Positions 9,340 through 18,649 of a stretch of DNA of 64,000 bases are shown piece after piece (positions within the stretch are counted from its first letter, which is position 1; each line of letters starts with the position of its first letter). Source of the DNA: Moorella glycerini (GTDB lineage: Bacteria; Bacillota; DSM-521; Neomoorellales; Neomoorellaceae). Location of the stretch: contig NZ_CP046244.1 in NCBI RefSeq assembly GCF_009735625.1, positions 1,922,001-1,986,000 on the forward strand, read 5' to 3'. Below the pieces are notes generated by a model. It was not told where the DNA came from, ran no database searches, and saw nothing but the letters and a program-made list of their open reading frames with translations. The translations under genes and the position numbers were made by a program.

Positions 9340-10341
9340 ATGGATAAAGCCTTGACAACCAATTACGAAACCAGGCTGACTGTTGGTAGCAATGGCGAGG
9401 CCGTCAATCTTTTTGGCCACCAGGATGAAAACCTGAAATTTATTGAGAGCCATACCTCAGCCCGGATCGTAGCCCGGGGGAATGAACTGACTTTAAGCGG
9501 GACGCGCCAGGAAGTCGAGGAACTGGAAAGACTATTCCGGCAGTTAATTAAACTGGCCCGTTCCGGCACGACCATTAATACAGCAACCATTAACTACACC
9601 TGGAACCTGGTCCGGCGCCAGGATGACATGGCGGGCAAGACCGACCTGGCCCAGGCCCTGGGGGAAGTACTTTACGTTACTCCCCGGGGCAAACAGATTC
9701 GCCCCAAAACCCTGGGGCAGCTCCGCTATGTCCAGGCCATGCGCCGTTATGATATTGTCTTCGGCATCGGCCCGGCCGGTACCGGGAAAACCTACCTGGC
9801 AGTAGTTATGGCCGTCAACGCCCTGCGGTCCCGCAGTGTGGAGCGGATAATACTCGCCCGGCCGGCAGTTGAGGCCGGGGAAAAGCTGGGCTTCCTGCCC
9901 GGCGACCTGCAGGAGAAGGTTAACCCCTATCTGCGGCCCCTCTACGACGGCCTTTACGATATTTTAGGTATGGAAACGGCACAAAAGTATATGGAAAAAA
10001 ATATTATAGAAGTAGCGCCCCTGGCCTATATGCGGGGGCGCACCCTGGATGACGCCTTCATTATCCTGGATGAAGCCCAGAACACTACTTCCGAACAGAT
10101 GAAGATGTTCCTGACCCGCATTGGCTTTGGCTCCCGGGCCGTCATTACCGGTGACGTTACCCAGGTAGACCTGCCCCGGGATACAACCTCCGGCCTGGTA
10201 GAAGCCCAGCGGATCTTAAGGGGTATTGACGGCATCGCCATTGAGTATCTAACCGAAGCCGATGTCGTCCGCCATCCCCTGGTACAGGAAATTATTAAAG
10301 CATACGAGAGGAGTGACCGGATGTGCCATGGCAGCGGCTAG
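9340..10341 (+). CDS. phoH: PhoH-family P-loop ATPase
   Basis: Conserved ATPase usually next to ybeY and linked to RNA metabolism. It has an N-terminal KH-like region of about 100 residues and a PhoH ATPase domain with Walker [10 protein letters not shown], Walker [11 protein letters not shown] and the [11 protein letters not shown] motif. The ATG at 9340 is preceded closely by aaggag (9331-9336), and a TTG immediately before it is also possible. Its end overlaps the GTG start of the next gene by 19 bases, which suggests translational coupling. Confidence 0.94.
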   Translation: MDKALTTNYETRLTVGSNGEAVNLFGHQDENLKFIESHTSARIVARGNELTLSGTRQEVEELERLFRQLIKLARSGTTINTATINYTWNLVRRQDDMAGKTDLAQALGEVLYVTPRGKQIRPKTLGQLRYVQAMRRYDIVFGIGPAGTGKTYLAVVMAVNALRSRSVERIILARPAVEAGEKLGFLPGDLQEKVNPYLRPLYDGLYDILGMETAQKYMEKNIIEVAPLAYMRGRTLDDAFIILDEAQNTTSEQMKMFLTRIGFGSRAVITGDVTQVDLPRDTTSGLVEAQRILRGIDGIAIEYLTEADVVRHPLVQEIIKAYERSDRMCHGSG

Positions 10342-12488
10342 AATGGTTAATGCACCCGCTGCTGGTCCGGCTTGGTCCTAAATTTTTAAGATCCAGGGTC
10401 ATCTGGGGGATGGCCCTGTTTGCCGTTGCCGTAACCATTACGGCCCTGGATTACCTGCCGCAAAAGCTGGATTTAAAAGTGGGGCAGCCCAGCCCCCAGG
10501 ATTTCAAGGCGCCCCAGGGCATTGTTTACGAAAGTGAGGTTTTGACGCAAAAGGCCAGGGAAGAGGCGGCCCGGCAGGTAACTCCCGTTTACCGGGTGGA
10601 CAGCTCGGTGGAAGCTGCTCTGACCGGCCAGGTAGATAATATTTTCCAGTCGCTAAGGGAAATTAATAATAGTACAAGTGACAGCAACGAAAGGGTGGCC
10701 CGTTTAAAGGCCCGGTTAAGCCACTTAAAATTAACGGCACCCACCCTCCAGGCCCTGGCGGCAGCCGATGCCACTACCCTCAATAACCTGGCCGGCATTA
10801 CCAGGAATATTGTCAACCAGGTAATGGGCGAAGCTGTACCCCAGGATGCCGTGAATATCGCCCGGGACAAGATGCTGGCTGCCGTAGAGACGGCAGGAAT
10901 AGAGACCCGCTATAAACCTGTAGTGGCAGCTATTATCCAGCAGCTGGAATTAAAACCCAATCTCATCTATGACGTTGCCGCTACCATGCAGAAGCGGGAG
11001 AAAGCTGCCGCCGAGGTGAGCCCGGTCCAGGTAACCATCCGCCAGAATGAAAAGATCGTCAGCGATGGCGAACTGGTAACGGCGGAAGATATTGAAGCCC
11101 TGCAAAAACTCGGCCTGCTGCGCTCCGGGGCTTCCTGGGGCGCGCTTTTTGGCCTGGTCTTTTTCCAGGCCCTCCTGGTAGCCCTGCTGCTCCTGTATTT
11201 ACGCTTTTTTAAACCGGGTATTTATAACAGCAACCAGCTGTTACTATTGCTGGGTCTTTTATGGCTGATCTTCCTTGTTTTTTCCCGGGGCGTAGCGGCC
11301 ATCAGCCTGGGCAGCCGGGCAGAATTTACCCGCCTGGTGGGATATCTCATGCCGGTAGCTGCCGGCTCCATGCTGGTGGCCATCCTGCTGGATGCCCAGG
11401 TGGCCGTGATTTTTACCTTCTTCCTGGCCCTGGAGGCCGGGATCATCGGCGGCAATCTCTACCAGTTTACGGCCATGGGCGCCGCCAGCGGCCTGGTGGG
11501 TATTTACTGTGTCACCCACTTAAGCCAGCGTTCGGATCTCGCCCGTTCCAGCCTCTTTTTAATGCTGGCCAACCTGTTAAGTGTTGTCGCCCTGGGACTG
11601 ATGCTCAAGTCCACCCTGTCCCAGTTGAGCATCGCCGCGGTCCTGGCCCTGGCCAATGGCCTGCTTTCAACGGTTTTAACCATCGGCTTCCTGCCCTTTC
11701 TGGAGAACAGCTTTGGCATTACCACGGCGGTGAAGCTCTTAGAGCTGTCCAATCCTAATCATCCTTTGTTAAAGCGCCTGCTCCTGGAAGCCCCGGGGAC
11801 CTACCACCACAGCATCCTGGTGGGGAACCTGGCCGAGGCGGCGGCCGATGCCGTGGGGGCCGATTCCCTCCTGGCCCGGGTAGGGGCCTATTACCATGAT
11901 ATTGGGAAGCTAAAGCGGCCCTACTTTTTCATTGAAAACCAGGTGACGGCGGAAAACCCCCATGACCGGCTGGCACCGACTTTAAGTACCCTGATCATTT
12001 CCTGCCATGTCAAAGACGGCCTGGAAATGGCGCGGGAGTATCGCCTGCCCCGGGTTATCCAGGATATTATTGCCCAGCACCACGGCGCCAGTTTGATGAC
12101 CTATTTCTACCACAAGGCCCGGGAAAGCGGCCGGGGAGACAGCGTCAGTGAAGACGACTTTCGCTATGAAGGTCCGATACCCAGGAGCAAAGAAGCCGCG
12201 ATAGTCATGCTGGCCGACAGCGTGGAGGCCGGCATCCGTTCCCTGCCCAAACCCACACCGGGCCGCATGGAGGGTTTCGTGCGCAAGATTATCCGGGAAA
12301 AGCTGGAGGACGGCCAGCTGGAGGCGAGCGATTTAACGTTCCGGGAACTGGCGGTTATCGCCAAGGCCTTTATGCGCGTCTTAAACGGCATCTTCCACAC
12401 CCGGGTGGAATACCCGGAAGTGGTCCTGAAGGAAATGGAAAGGAGAAAAAGCCGTAATGGAGTGCTCCATAAACAATCAGCAGGATGA
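10323..12488 (+). CDS. pgpH: 7TM-HD c-di-AMP phosphodiesterase (PgpH/YqfF)
   Basis: Membrane-bound phosphodiesterase that degrades cyclic di-AMP. 721 residues starting at GTG 10323 behind gaggagtgacc. Order: one N-terminal transmembrane segment, an extracellular 7TMR-HDED region (to about residue 270), seven transmembrane helices (about 280-480), then a cytoplasmic HD domain with [15 protein letters not shown] and [11 protein letters not shown], the HD residues that bind the metal pair, plus IIAQHHG. The order phoH-yqfF-ybeY-dgkA is standard in Firmicutes. Confidence 0.95.
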   Translation: MPWQRLEWLMHPLLVRLGPKFLRSRVIWGMALFAVAVTITALDYLPQKLDLKVGQPSPQDFKAPQGIVYESEVLTQKAREEAARQVTPVYRVDSSVEAALTGQVDNIFQSLREINNSTSDSNERVARLKARLSHLKLTAPTLQALAAADATTLNNLAGITRNIVNQVMGEAVPQDAVNIARDKMLAAVETAGIETRYKPVVAAIIQQLELKPNLIYDVAATMQKREKAAAEVSPVQVTIRQNEKIVSDGELVTAEDIEALQKLGLLRSGASWGALFGLVFFQALLVALLLLYLRFFKPGIYNSNQLLLLLGLLWLIFLVFSRGVAAISLGSRAEFTRLVGYLMPVAAGSMLVAILLDAQVAVIFTFFLALEAGIIGGNLYQFTAMGAASGLVGIYCVTHLSQRSDLARSSLFLMLANLLSVVALGLMLKSTLSQLSIAAVLALANGLLSTVLTIGFLPFLENSFGITTAVKLLELSNPNHPLLKRLLLEAPGTYHHSILVGNLAEAAADAVGADSLLARVGAYYHDIGKLKRPYFFIENQVTAENPHDRLAPTLSTLIISCHVKDGLEMAREYRLPRVIQDIIAQHHGASLMTYFYHKARESGRGDSVSEDDFRYEGPIPRSKEAAIVMLADSVEAGIRSLPKPTPGRMEGFVRKIIREKLEDGQLEASDLTFRELAVIAKAFMRVLNGIFHTRVEYPEVVLKEMERRKSRNGVLHKQSAG

Positions 12489-12927
12489 TTACCCCCTGGG
12501 AGAGGAACTAATATCCTTGCTGGAGAAGGTTCTCCAGGAGGCCGCCGCTATGGAGGGAGTGGACCCGGGAACCGAGATAGGCCTGACCCTGGTTGATGAC
12601 GCCGCCATCCAGGACCTCAACCGGACCTACCGGGGTATTGATGCCCCTACCGACGTCCTTTCCTTTGCTTTAGAAGAAACAGGCCCCGGGGAACCTGCTT
12701 TTGTTGACCCGGGGGTGGACAGGCTCCTGGGAGATATCGTTGTTGCGGTACCCACAGCCGCCCGCCAGGCGCAAAACTATGGCCATTCCCTGGCCAGGGA
12801 ACTGGCTTTTCTCACCGTCCACGGTTTCCTGCACCTTCTTGGCTATGACCACGGTACAGAAGAAGAAGCCGCCAGGATGGAGGCACGCCAGGAAGCAATA
12901 CTCGCCAGGATGGGGCTGGAGCGGTAA
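12457..12927 (+). CDS. ybeY: Endoribonuclease YbeY
   Basis: Single-strand endoribonuclease acting in 16S rRNA 3' end maturation and ribosome quality control. 156 residues with the metal-binding signature HGFLHLLGYDH (three histidines) at about 120-130 and the family words LNRTYRGIDAPTDVLSF. The ATG overlaps the end of the upstream gene by 32 bases behind gaaaggagaaa. The stop overlaps the dgkA start (taATG). Confidence 0.96.
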   Translation: MECSINNQQDDYPLGEELISLLEKVLQEAAAMEGVDPGTEIGLTLVDDAAIQDLNRTYRGIDAPTDVLSFALEETGPGEPAFVDPGVDRLLGDIVVAVPTAARQAQNYGHSLARELAFLTVHGFLHLLGYDHGTEEEAARMEARQEAILARMGLER

Positions 12928-13268
12928 TGCTGGTCAAGTTCCGGGCCGCCCTGGCCGGAGTCCTCTACTGCCTGCGGACGCAGATCAATATGGTCATTCA
13001 CCTGGCAGCCATGGTGGCCGTCATAGGGGCCGGCTGGTATTTCCAGGTCCAGCCCTGGGAATGGGTAGCACTGACCATAACCATCACCCTCGTCCTGGCT
13101 GCCGAGGCCTTCAATACAGCGGTAGAAGTGACCATAAATCTCTATACTGGCAAATACCATCCCTTAGCGCGCATCGCCAAGGACGTCGCCGCCGGGGCCG
13201 TTTTAATTACCGCCCTGGGGGCGGTAGCCGTGGCTTATTTCATTTTTGGCCCGCGCCTGGGACTTTAG
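12927..13268 (+). CDS. dgkA: Diacylglycerol/undecaprenol kinase, DgkA family
   Basis: Small integral membrane kinase; Gram-positive members mainly phosphorylate undecaprenol. 113 residues with three predicted transmembrane helices and the active-site signature AAEAFNTAVE followed by AKDVAAGAVL. The ATG overlaps the ybeY stop. The last bases run into the Shine-Dalgarno of the following DUF502 gene. Confidence 0.95.
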   Translation: MLVKFRAALAGVLYCLRTQINMVIHLAAMVAVIGAGWYFQVQPWEWVALTITITLVLAAEAFNTAVEVTINLYTGKYHPLARIAKDVAAGAVLITALGAVAVAYFIFGPRLGL

Positions 13269-13281
13269 GAGGATCTGGCCC

Positions 13282-14004
13282 TTGCGTCGTTTGCGCCGTT
13301 TCTTTCTCACCGGAGTTATTGTGACGCTACCCGCGGTAGCAACCATTTACGTGCTATGGCTGGTCTTTAATTTCCTCGACCAGCTGGCAGGGAAGGTAGT
13401 AATTTTACTCCTGGGCCAGCGCATTCCGGGGCTGGGGCTGGTGGTCACAGTAACTGTGGTAATAGTTGCTGGTTTCCTGGCCACCAATTATATCGGGCGT
13501 TTCCTCTTAAACCTGTGGGATGAACTCATGTACCGCATCCCCCTGGTCAATTCCATTTACCGTACCGTCAAGCAGATGGTAGAAGCCATCTGGCGGGAAG
13601 ACAAAAAGGCCTTTCAAAAGGTGGTAATGATCGAGTATCCCCGCCATGGTATTTTTTCTTTAGGCTTTTTAACCGGCCCGGCCCCGGCCGAGGCCAGCAT
13701 GCGGGCTGCTGCCGACCTGGTAAACGTATTTATTCCCACCACCCCGAATCCCACTTCCGGTTTCCTGCTCATGGTACCTGCCGAGGATGTCGTCCCCCTG
13801 GATATGCCGGTGGAAGATGGGATCAAGCTGATTATCTCCGCCGGGGTAGTAGGGCCGGCGGGGCGTACTGCAGCTGCCGGCGGCGGGATAGGCTGGAGCC
13901 AGCTTTTAAAGGGCCTGGCCGCGGAGGGTACGGTAAAGGATGCTGGCCGGCGGGGCGGGCGGGGTACCGTCCAGCAGGCCCCAGGCGGCCAGGAGTTCCT
14001 TTAA
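13282..14004 (+). CDS. DUF502 family membrane protein
   Basis: Conserved membrane protein of unknown function. The start TTG at 13282 follows aggagg at 13267-13272; a frame back to 13246 would begin inside dgkA ahead of that site. About 240 residues: basic N-terminus (MRRLRRFF), two transmembrane segments near residues 10-30 and 50-75, then the conserved PLVNSIYRTVKQM and TPNPTSGFL stretches of DUF502. The last 30 or so residues are Gly/Arg-rich and overlap the 3' end of the oppositely oriented Nudix gene by 99 bases. Confidence 0.9.
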   Translation: MRRLRRFFLTGVIVTLPAVATIYVLWLVFNFLDQLAGKVVILLLGQRIPGLGLVVTVTVVIVAGFLATNYIGRFLLNLWDELMYRIPLVNSIYRTVKQMVEAIWREDKKAFQKVVMIEYPRHGIFSLGFLTGPAPAEASMRAAADLVNVFIPTTPNPTSGFLLMVPAEDVVPLDMPVEDGIKLIISAGVVGPAGRTAAAGGGIGWSQLLKGLAAEGTVKDAGRRGGRGTVQQAPGGQEFL

Positions 14005-14412
14005 CCCCCTGGTCAGGGGATAGGTAGTTACTTTGTGCAGGGGTACCCAGCAGGCGGCTGCGGCATCGGTGGCCGGGCATAAGCTCCCGCTGCGGTATTC
14101 GGCCCAGAAATCAATCAGGACGTAATGGTATTTAACCCGGCCGCTGCCATCGGTATAGATGCTGTCCAGGACGGCAATGGGTGGCCCGGCAGCTACCCTG
14201 ATGCCGCACTCTTCCAAAACTTCACGTTCCACAGCCTCCTGGGCCGTTTCCCCCGTTTCCTGGCCGCCACCGGGCAGGCTCCATAAACCTGCCGCCGGCG
14301 GTGAACCCCGGCGCACCAGCAAGATATGACCTTCCTTAATGACCACCGCCCCTACCCCCACAACAGGGTGGGGAGGATAGGTTCGTTTCATTGCTTCACC
14401 CTTTTCAGCCAT
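13906..14412 (-). CDS. Nudix hydrolase
   Basis: Hydrolase of nucleoside diphosphate derivatives; substrate not predictable. A complete Nudix box is visible at residues about 48-70 (GGGQETGETAQEAVEREVLE followed by ECGI), matching GX5EX7REUXEEXGU. 168 residues from ATG 14412; an internal ATG seven codons later (MKRTYPPHP) has an aagggtg site and may be the real start. It is the only minus-strand gene in the run from dnaJ to ppdK and overlaps the upstream DUF502 gene tail to tail. Confidence 0.92.
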   Translation of the reverse strand: MAEKGEAMKRTYPPHPVVGVGAVVIKEGHILLVRRGSPPAAGLWSLPGGGQETGETAQEAVEREVLEECGIRVAAGPPIAVLDSIYTDGSGRVKYHYVLIDFWAEYRSGSLCPATDAAAACWVPLHKVTTYPLTRGLKELLAAWGLLDGTPPAPPASILYRTLRGQAL

Positions 14413-14547
14413 CTTTTTCCCATTCTTTCTCAGGGATTCCTGCTTTGCGGCTCCTCAAAACCTAAAGAGCGTAGACGCCGGATTAACTCTCGCCTGCTTT
14501 AATATTATATCCCAGGGTAAGAGGGCGGGGCCAGTATTTCGTTAAAA

Positions 14548-14577
14548 TTGACCTCTAACTTAACTGAATGGTAAAAT
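14548..14577 (+). promoter_or_regulatory. Probable promoter for cdd-era-recO segment
   Basis: TTGACC at 14548-14553, 18-base spacer, TAAAAT at 14572-14577, about 20 bases before the cdd start. The 155-base gap upstream separates it from the opposing Nudix gene. Confidence 0.6.
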
Positions 14578-14597
14578 TAGATAGGGAGGAAACCTCA

Positions 14598-14987
14598 GTG
14601 GCCTGTAATCCAGAAGATTTAATAGCCATGGCAGCCGGGGCTAAAGAGAAGGCCTACGCGCCTTATTCCCGCTTTCCGGTGGGCGCGGCCCTGCTTACGG
14701 CCGGGGACAAGGTCTATACCGGCTGCAATATTGAAAATGCCTCCTACAGTTTGACCATTTGCGCCGAGCGGGTGGCCCTGTTCCAGGCCGTGGCTGCCGG
14801 CGAACGGGAGTTTGTCGCCCTGGCTGTCGTTGGCGGGGACCTCACAGCGTGTTTTCCCTGCGGTGCCTGCCGCCAGGTACTGGCCGAATTTGCTCCGGAG
14901 CTGGAAATTATCACCGGCCAGCCAGGTGGTCCCGTTCACCGCCGCTCACTCAAGGAGCTGTTGCCGGATACCTTTACCTTGAAATGA
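14598..14987 (+). CDS. cdd: Cytidine deaminase
   Basis: Zinc enzyme of pyrimidine salvage, converting (deoxy)cytidine to (deoxy)uridine. GTG at 14598 is preferred because gggagga lies 7 bases upstream; the frame back to 14568 would start inside the promoter -10 region. 129 residues with the catalytic CAERVAL (zinc Cys and catalytic Glu), and PCGACRQVL (two zinc Cys), plus the substrate-binding CNIENASYS. cdd-era order is standard in Firmicutes. Confidence 0.96.
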   Translation: MACNPEDLIAMAAGAKEKAYAPYSRFPVGAALLTAGDKVYTGCNIENASYSLTICAERVALFQAVAAGEREFVALAVVGGDLTACFPCGACRQVLAEFAPELEIITGQPGGPVHRRSLKELLPDTFTLK

Positions 14988-15000
14988 GGTGCCTGATTCC

Positions 15001-15906
15001 TTGACCGCGGATTACGTTTCCGGCTTTGCCGGGCTCATCGGCCGCCCCAATGCCGGTAAATCCACCCTCTTAAACCGGCTGGTGGGCCGCAAAATCGCCA
15101 TCATGTCCGATAAGCCCCAGACGACCCGCAATAAGATTTTAGGGGTGCTGACGACAGACAGTTACCAGATCGTTTTTTTAGATACTCCCGGCATCCACAA
15201 GCCCCAGCACCAGCTGGGGGAGTATATGGTAGCCGTGGCCCGGAACACCCTGGCCGAAGTCGATGTCATCCTGTACGTGGTCGACGCTGCCGTTTCACCC
15301 GGGGCCGGTGAGGAATATATCATCGCGCAATTAAAAGAGGTGGCTACCCCCAAAATCCTGATCCTCAATAAAATTGACCTGGTGGATGCCGCCACCCTGG
15401 CGCAACGGGAGGAATTTTTCCGGGCCCGCCTGGATTTTAAAGCCGTCCAGGCGGTGTCGGCCCTGGCAGGTACCAATGTAGCCGACCTGCCGGAGTTAAT
15501 CAGCCCTTTCCTGCCCCCGGGACCCCAGTATTACCCCCCGGAAATGGTCACCGACCAGCCGGAGAAATTTGTCATGGCCGAGTTGATCCGGGAACAGGTC
15601 CTCCGGGTTACCAGGGAAGAAGTCCCCCATGCGGTGGCCGTGGTGGTTGAGGAAATAGCCGGGCGCCCCAATGACTATCTCTACGTCGACGCCGTGATCT
15701 ACGTGGAAAGGGATTCCCAGAAGGGTATTATCATTGGCCAGGGAGGGCAGCGGCTGAAAGAGATTGGCACCGGGGCCCGCCGGGAAATGGAAGCCCTTTT
15801 GGGCAGCAAAATTTTTTTAAACCTGCGGGTGCGGGTAAAGAAAAACTGGCGCCAGCAGGAACTGGCCTTAAGGCAGCTGGGTTATGATCGCCGGCTCATC
15901 CAGTAG
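15001..15906 (+). CDS. era: GTPase Era
   Basis: Ribosome-assembly GTPase binding the 3' end of 16S rRNA. About 301 residues: G1 GRPNAGKST, G3 DTPGIHKPQ, G4 NKIDL, then a KH domain with GIIIGQGGQRLKEIGTGAR. A TTG at 15001 has gaggtg with good spacing; a GTG at 14989 would add four residues but lies on top of that site. Confidence 0.96.
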   Translation: MTADYVSGFAGLIGRPNAGKSTLLNRLVGRKIAIMSDKPQTTRNKILGVLTTDSYQIVFLDTPGIHKPQHQLGEYMVAVARNTLAEVDVILYVVDAAVSPGAGEEYIIAQLKEVATPKILILNKIDLVDAATLAQREEFFRARLDFKAVQAVSALAGTNVADLPELISPFLPPGPQYYPPEMVTDQPEKFVMAELIREQVLRVTREEVPHAVAVVVEEIAGRPNDYLYVDAVIYVERDSQKGIIIGQGGQRLKEIGTGARREMEALLGSKIFLNLRVRVKKNWRQQELALRQLGYDRRLIQ

Positions 15907-15986
15907 AACCCTGGTATAAGACCCGGCATTCAGGCCAGCCTAATAAGTACCTGACCAGTAGGAGAAACCCGGAAAGGATGACACCC

Positions 15987-16205
15987 ATGAAAATAAGCGA
16001 AGCATGGTGGCACCTGTTTACCCTGACGGGCAGTATCGAGGCCTACCTCCTTTACCGTGGCATCCTGGAACCGGTTGCATCCTCCCCGCCGGCAGCCGGC
16101 AAATCATACGGCGGGAAATACGGCTTTTTGTGTATCCTGGAACCGGATGGCTCGCCACCGGCAGCAACCAGCCCGCCGGGTACCAGCAGCCCGCAGCAAG
16201 GTTGA
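15987..16205 (+). CDS. YqzL-like protein with repeated Pro-rich tail
   Basis: The N-terminus MKISEAWWHLFTLTGSIEAY matches the small Firmicutes protein YqzL, which sits between era and recO and is normally about 45-50 residues with unknown role. Here it is 72 residues because the tail repeats: ILEPVASSPPAA and ILEPDGSPPAA lie 22 residues apart, with a matching direct repeat in DNA (atcctggaaccgg at 16062 and 16134). ATG 15987 is preferred over 15978 on Shine-Dalgarno spacing. Confidence 0.75.
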   Translation: MKISEAWWHLFTLTGSIEAYLLYRGILEPVASSPPAAGKSYGGKYGFLCILEPDGSPPAATSPPGTSSPQQG

Positions 16206-16296
16206 GGTTAGCTTCCGGCTGGGCAAGGGGGCCGGCTCCGGAGCCAGGGATTAAAATTTAGCCAGGGTGGTCAAAGTTCTTCCGGAGGTCATCAAA

Positions 16297-17142
16297 ATGG
16301 CGGGTTATTTCCGGGCCGAAGGCATAGTCCTGAAAAGCAGGGACTACCAGGAAACAGACCAGCTACTGACAATTTTAACTCCCAGCCACGGCAAGGTAGA
16401 CGCCATCGTAAAAGGGGTGCGTAAACCCAAAAGCAGCCTGCGCAGCGGTACCCAGCAGCTCTGCCGGTCCCGCTTTTTATTTTACGCCGGTAAAAGCCTG
16501 GCCACCGTCACCCAGTGTGAGGTGCAGTCTATCTTTGCCCCTTTACGCCAGGACCTGAGGCGCCTGGCCTATGCTTGCTACCTGGTGGAGATAGCCGACA
16601 GCGTCGTCATGCCCGGCCAGGTGAACCCTGCCATGTACAACCTTTTAAAACAGGGGCTGGAGCTGCTGGCCGGGGTGCCGCCGGGCCTGGTGGCCCGGGC
16701 CTTTGAAGCCCGGACGTTAAAAATCCTGGGCCTGGAGCCCCGCCTGGACCGCTGCGCCTCCTGCGGGGGGCCTTTAAGGAGTACCGGGCGGGTAATCGTA
16801 GCCCCAGCCGCTGGCGGTACCATTTGCCCGGACTGCCGGGGCCGGGAGGGCCCGGAGTACCAGGTAATGCCGGGCAGTATAAAGATCTGGCAACAGTTAA
16901 ATCATATGAACTGGCGGAATCTCCAGCGATTGCAGATCAGCCCTTACCTCGCCCGGGAACTGGAGGAAATTATGCCCGCCTTTTTGGAATACTATTTAGA
17001 CAGGAAACTGAAATCCCGTGCTTTGATTAATGAAATAGGGGGCAATGATGATGACGGAACTGGAAAAAATCGACCAGTTGCGCGAGCGCTTAGGATTAAG
17101 TTACCGGGAAGCCAGGGAGGCCCTGGAGCGGGCCGGCGGTGA
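16297..17142 (+). CDS. recO: DNA repair protein RecO
   Basis: Loads RecA with RecR at gaps and anneals single strands. Start ATG 16297 follows ccggagg; the ORF can extend to 16267 without family support. About 281 residues: OB fold (GIVLKSRDYQETDQL), helical domain, and a zinc ribbon CASCGG...CPDC near residues 155-180. The C-terminus continues about 33 residues past the usual end (KLKSRALINEI) and overlaps the next gene by 98 bases in another frame. Confidence 0.94.
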   Translation: MAGYFRAEGIVLKSRDYQETDQLLTILTPSHGKVDAIVKGVRKPKSSLRSGTQQLCRSRFLFYAGKSLATVTQCEVQSIFAPLRQDLRRLAYACYLVEIADSVVMPGQVNPAMYNLLKQGLELLAGVPPGLVARAFEARTLKILGLEPRLDRCASCGGPLRSTGRVIVAPAAGGTICPDCRGREGPEYQVMPGSIKIWQQLNHMNWRNLQRLQISPYLARELEEIMPAFLEYYLDRKLKSRALINEIGGNDDDGTGKNRPVARALRIKLPGSQGGPGAGRR

Positions 17143-17485
17143 TGTCCTGGAGGCCCTGGTCCAGTATGAAGAGAGTACCAGGGAAGGGCTGCAGAGGGAA
17201 CTGGCCGGCTGGAGCGGTAAACTGGTGGAACGCATTCGCAGCATCCTGCGCCAGGGTAATGTCATGCGGATTAAAGTCAAGAAGGACGGCAAAACCGTGG
17301 CTGAAATACCGGCAACCGTGGGCGCCCTGGGGGTCTTAGGTGTCCTGGCCAGCAGCGAACTGGCCATCCTGGCCGGTTTGAGCACGGTAGCGGCCCTCTT
17401 TAACCGCTATACCCTGGAAGTAGAGCGGCGTGACGGCCAGGTGGAAGAACATCCCCTGGATGTAGAGAACCAGGTTGACAAGTAG
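17045..17485 (+). CDS. UBA/DUF4342 domain protein
   Basis: Hypothetical conserved protein of 146 residues. The first 45 residues resemble a UBA-type helical domain ([20 protein letters not shown]) as in elongation factor Ts, and the rest matches DUF4342, with a hydrophobic Gly/Ala/Leu stretch at about 95-125 that could sit in the membrane. It starts with three consecutive ATGs inside recO. Function unknown. Confidence 0.85.
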   Translation: MMMTELEKIDQLRERLGLSYREAREALERAGGDVLEALVQYEESTREGLQRELAGWSGKLVERIRSILRQGNVMRIKVKKDGKTVAEIPATVGALGVLGVLASSELAILAGLSTVAALFNRYTLEVERRDGQVEEHPLDVENQVDK

Positions 17486-17540
17486 AGGAGGTTTTGCTAA
17501 ATTATTGTCATGTGAGGCTGGCCAGGGGCCGGCCGCTATG

Positions 17541-17590
17541 TTGCCACGAAAAGTTAGCTCCCGTCCCTGGCAGGGCGGGGGCTTCTTTTA
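17541..17590 (+). promoter_or_regulatory. Attenuator-like hairpin before glyQ, T-box relic?
   Basis: The 125-base leader before glyQ ends in gctcccgtccctg-g-cagggcgggggc (17557-17582) followed by ttctttta, a terminator-like hairpin. Upstream is ttgccacgaaaagttag, which resembles the 3' half of a T-box (TGGNACCRCG ... CCGTCCC) with bases missing. The leader is too short for a full T-box, so this reads as a shortened or decayed one. Confidence 0.45.
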
Positions 17591-17610
17591 TTAAGAGGGG
17601 AGTAATTCAC

Positions 17611-18564
<954 letters not shown>

Positions 18565-18570
18565 TACAAG

Positions 18571-18630
18571 AAACTGGCGCAGCCAGTTTCGTCAAAATGC
18601 CTGACTTCCGACTTCCTGCTTCCGATTTCC
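18571..18630. repeat. Intergenic repeat: palindrome plus cttccgacttcc tail
   Basis: Contains gaaactggc-gca-gccagtttc followed by ctgacttccgacttcctgc and ttccgatttcc. It is the best match to the copy at 4252-4310. Confidence 0.7.
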
Positions 18631-18649
18631 GTTTATGGAGGGATAGCCC

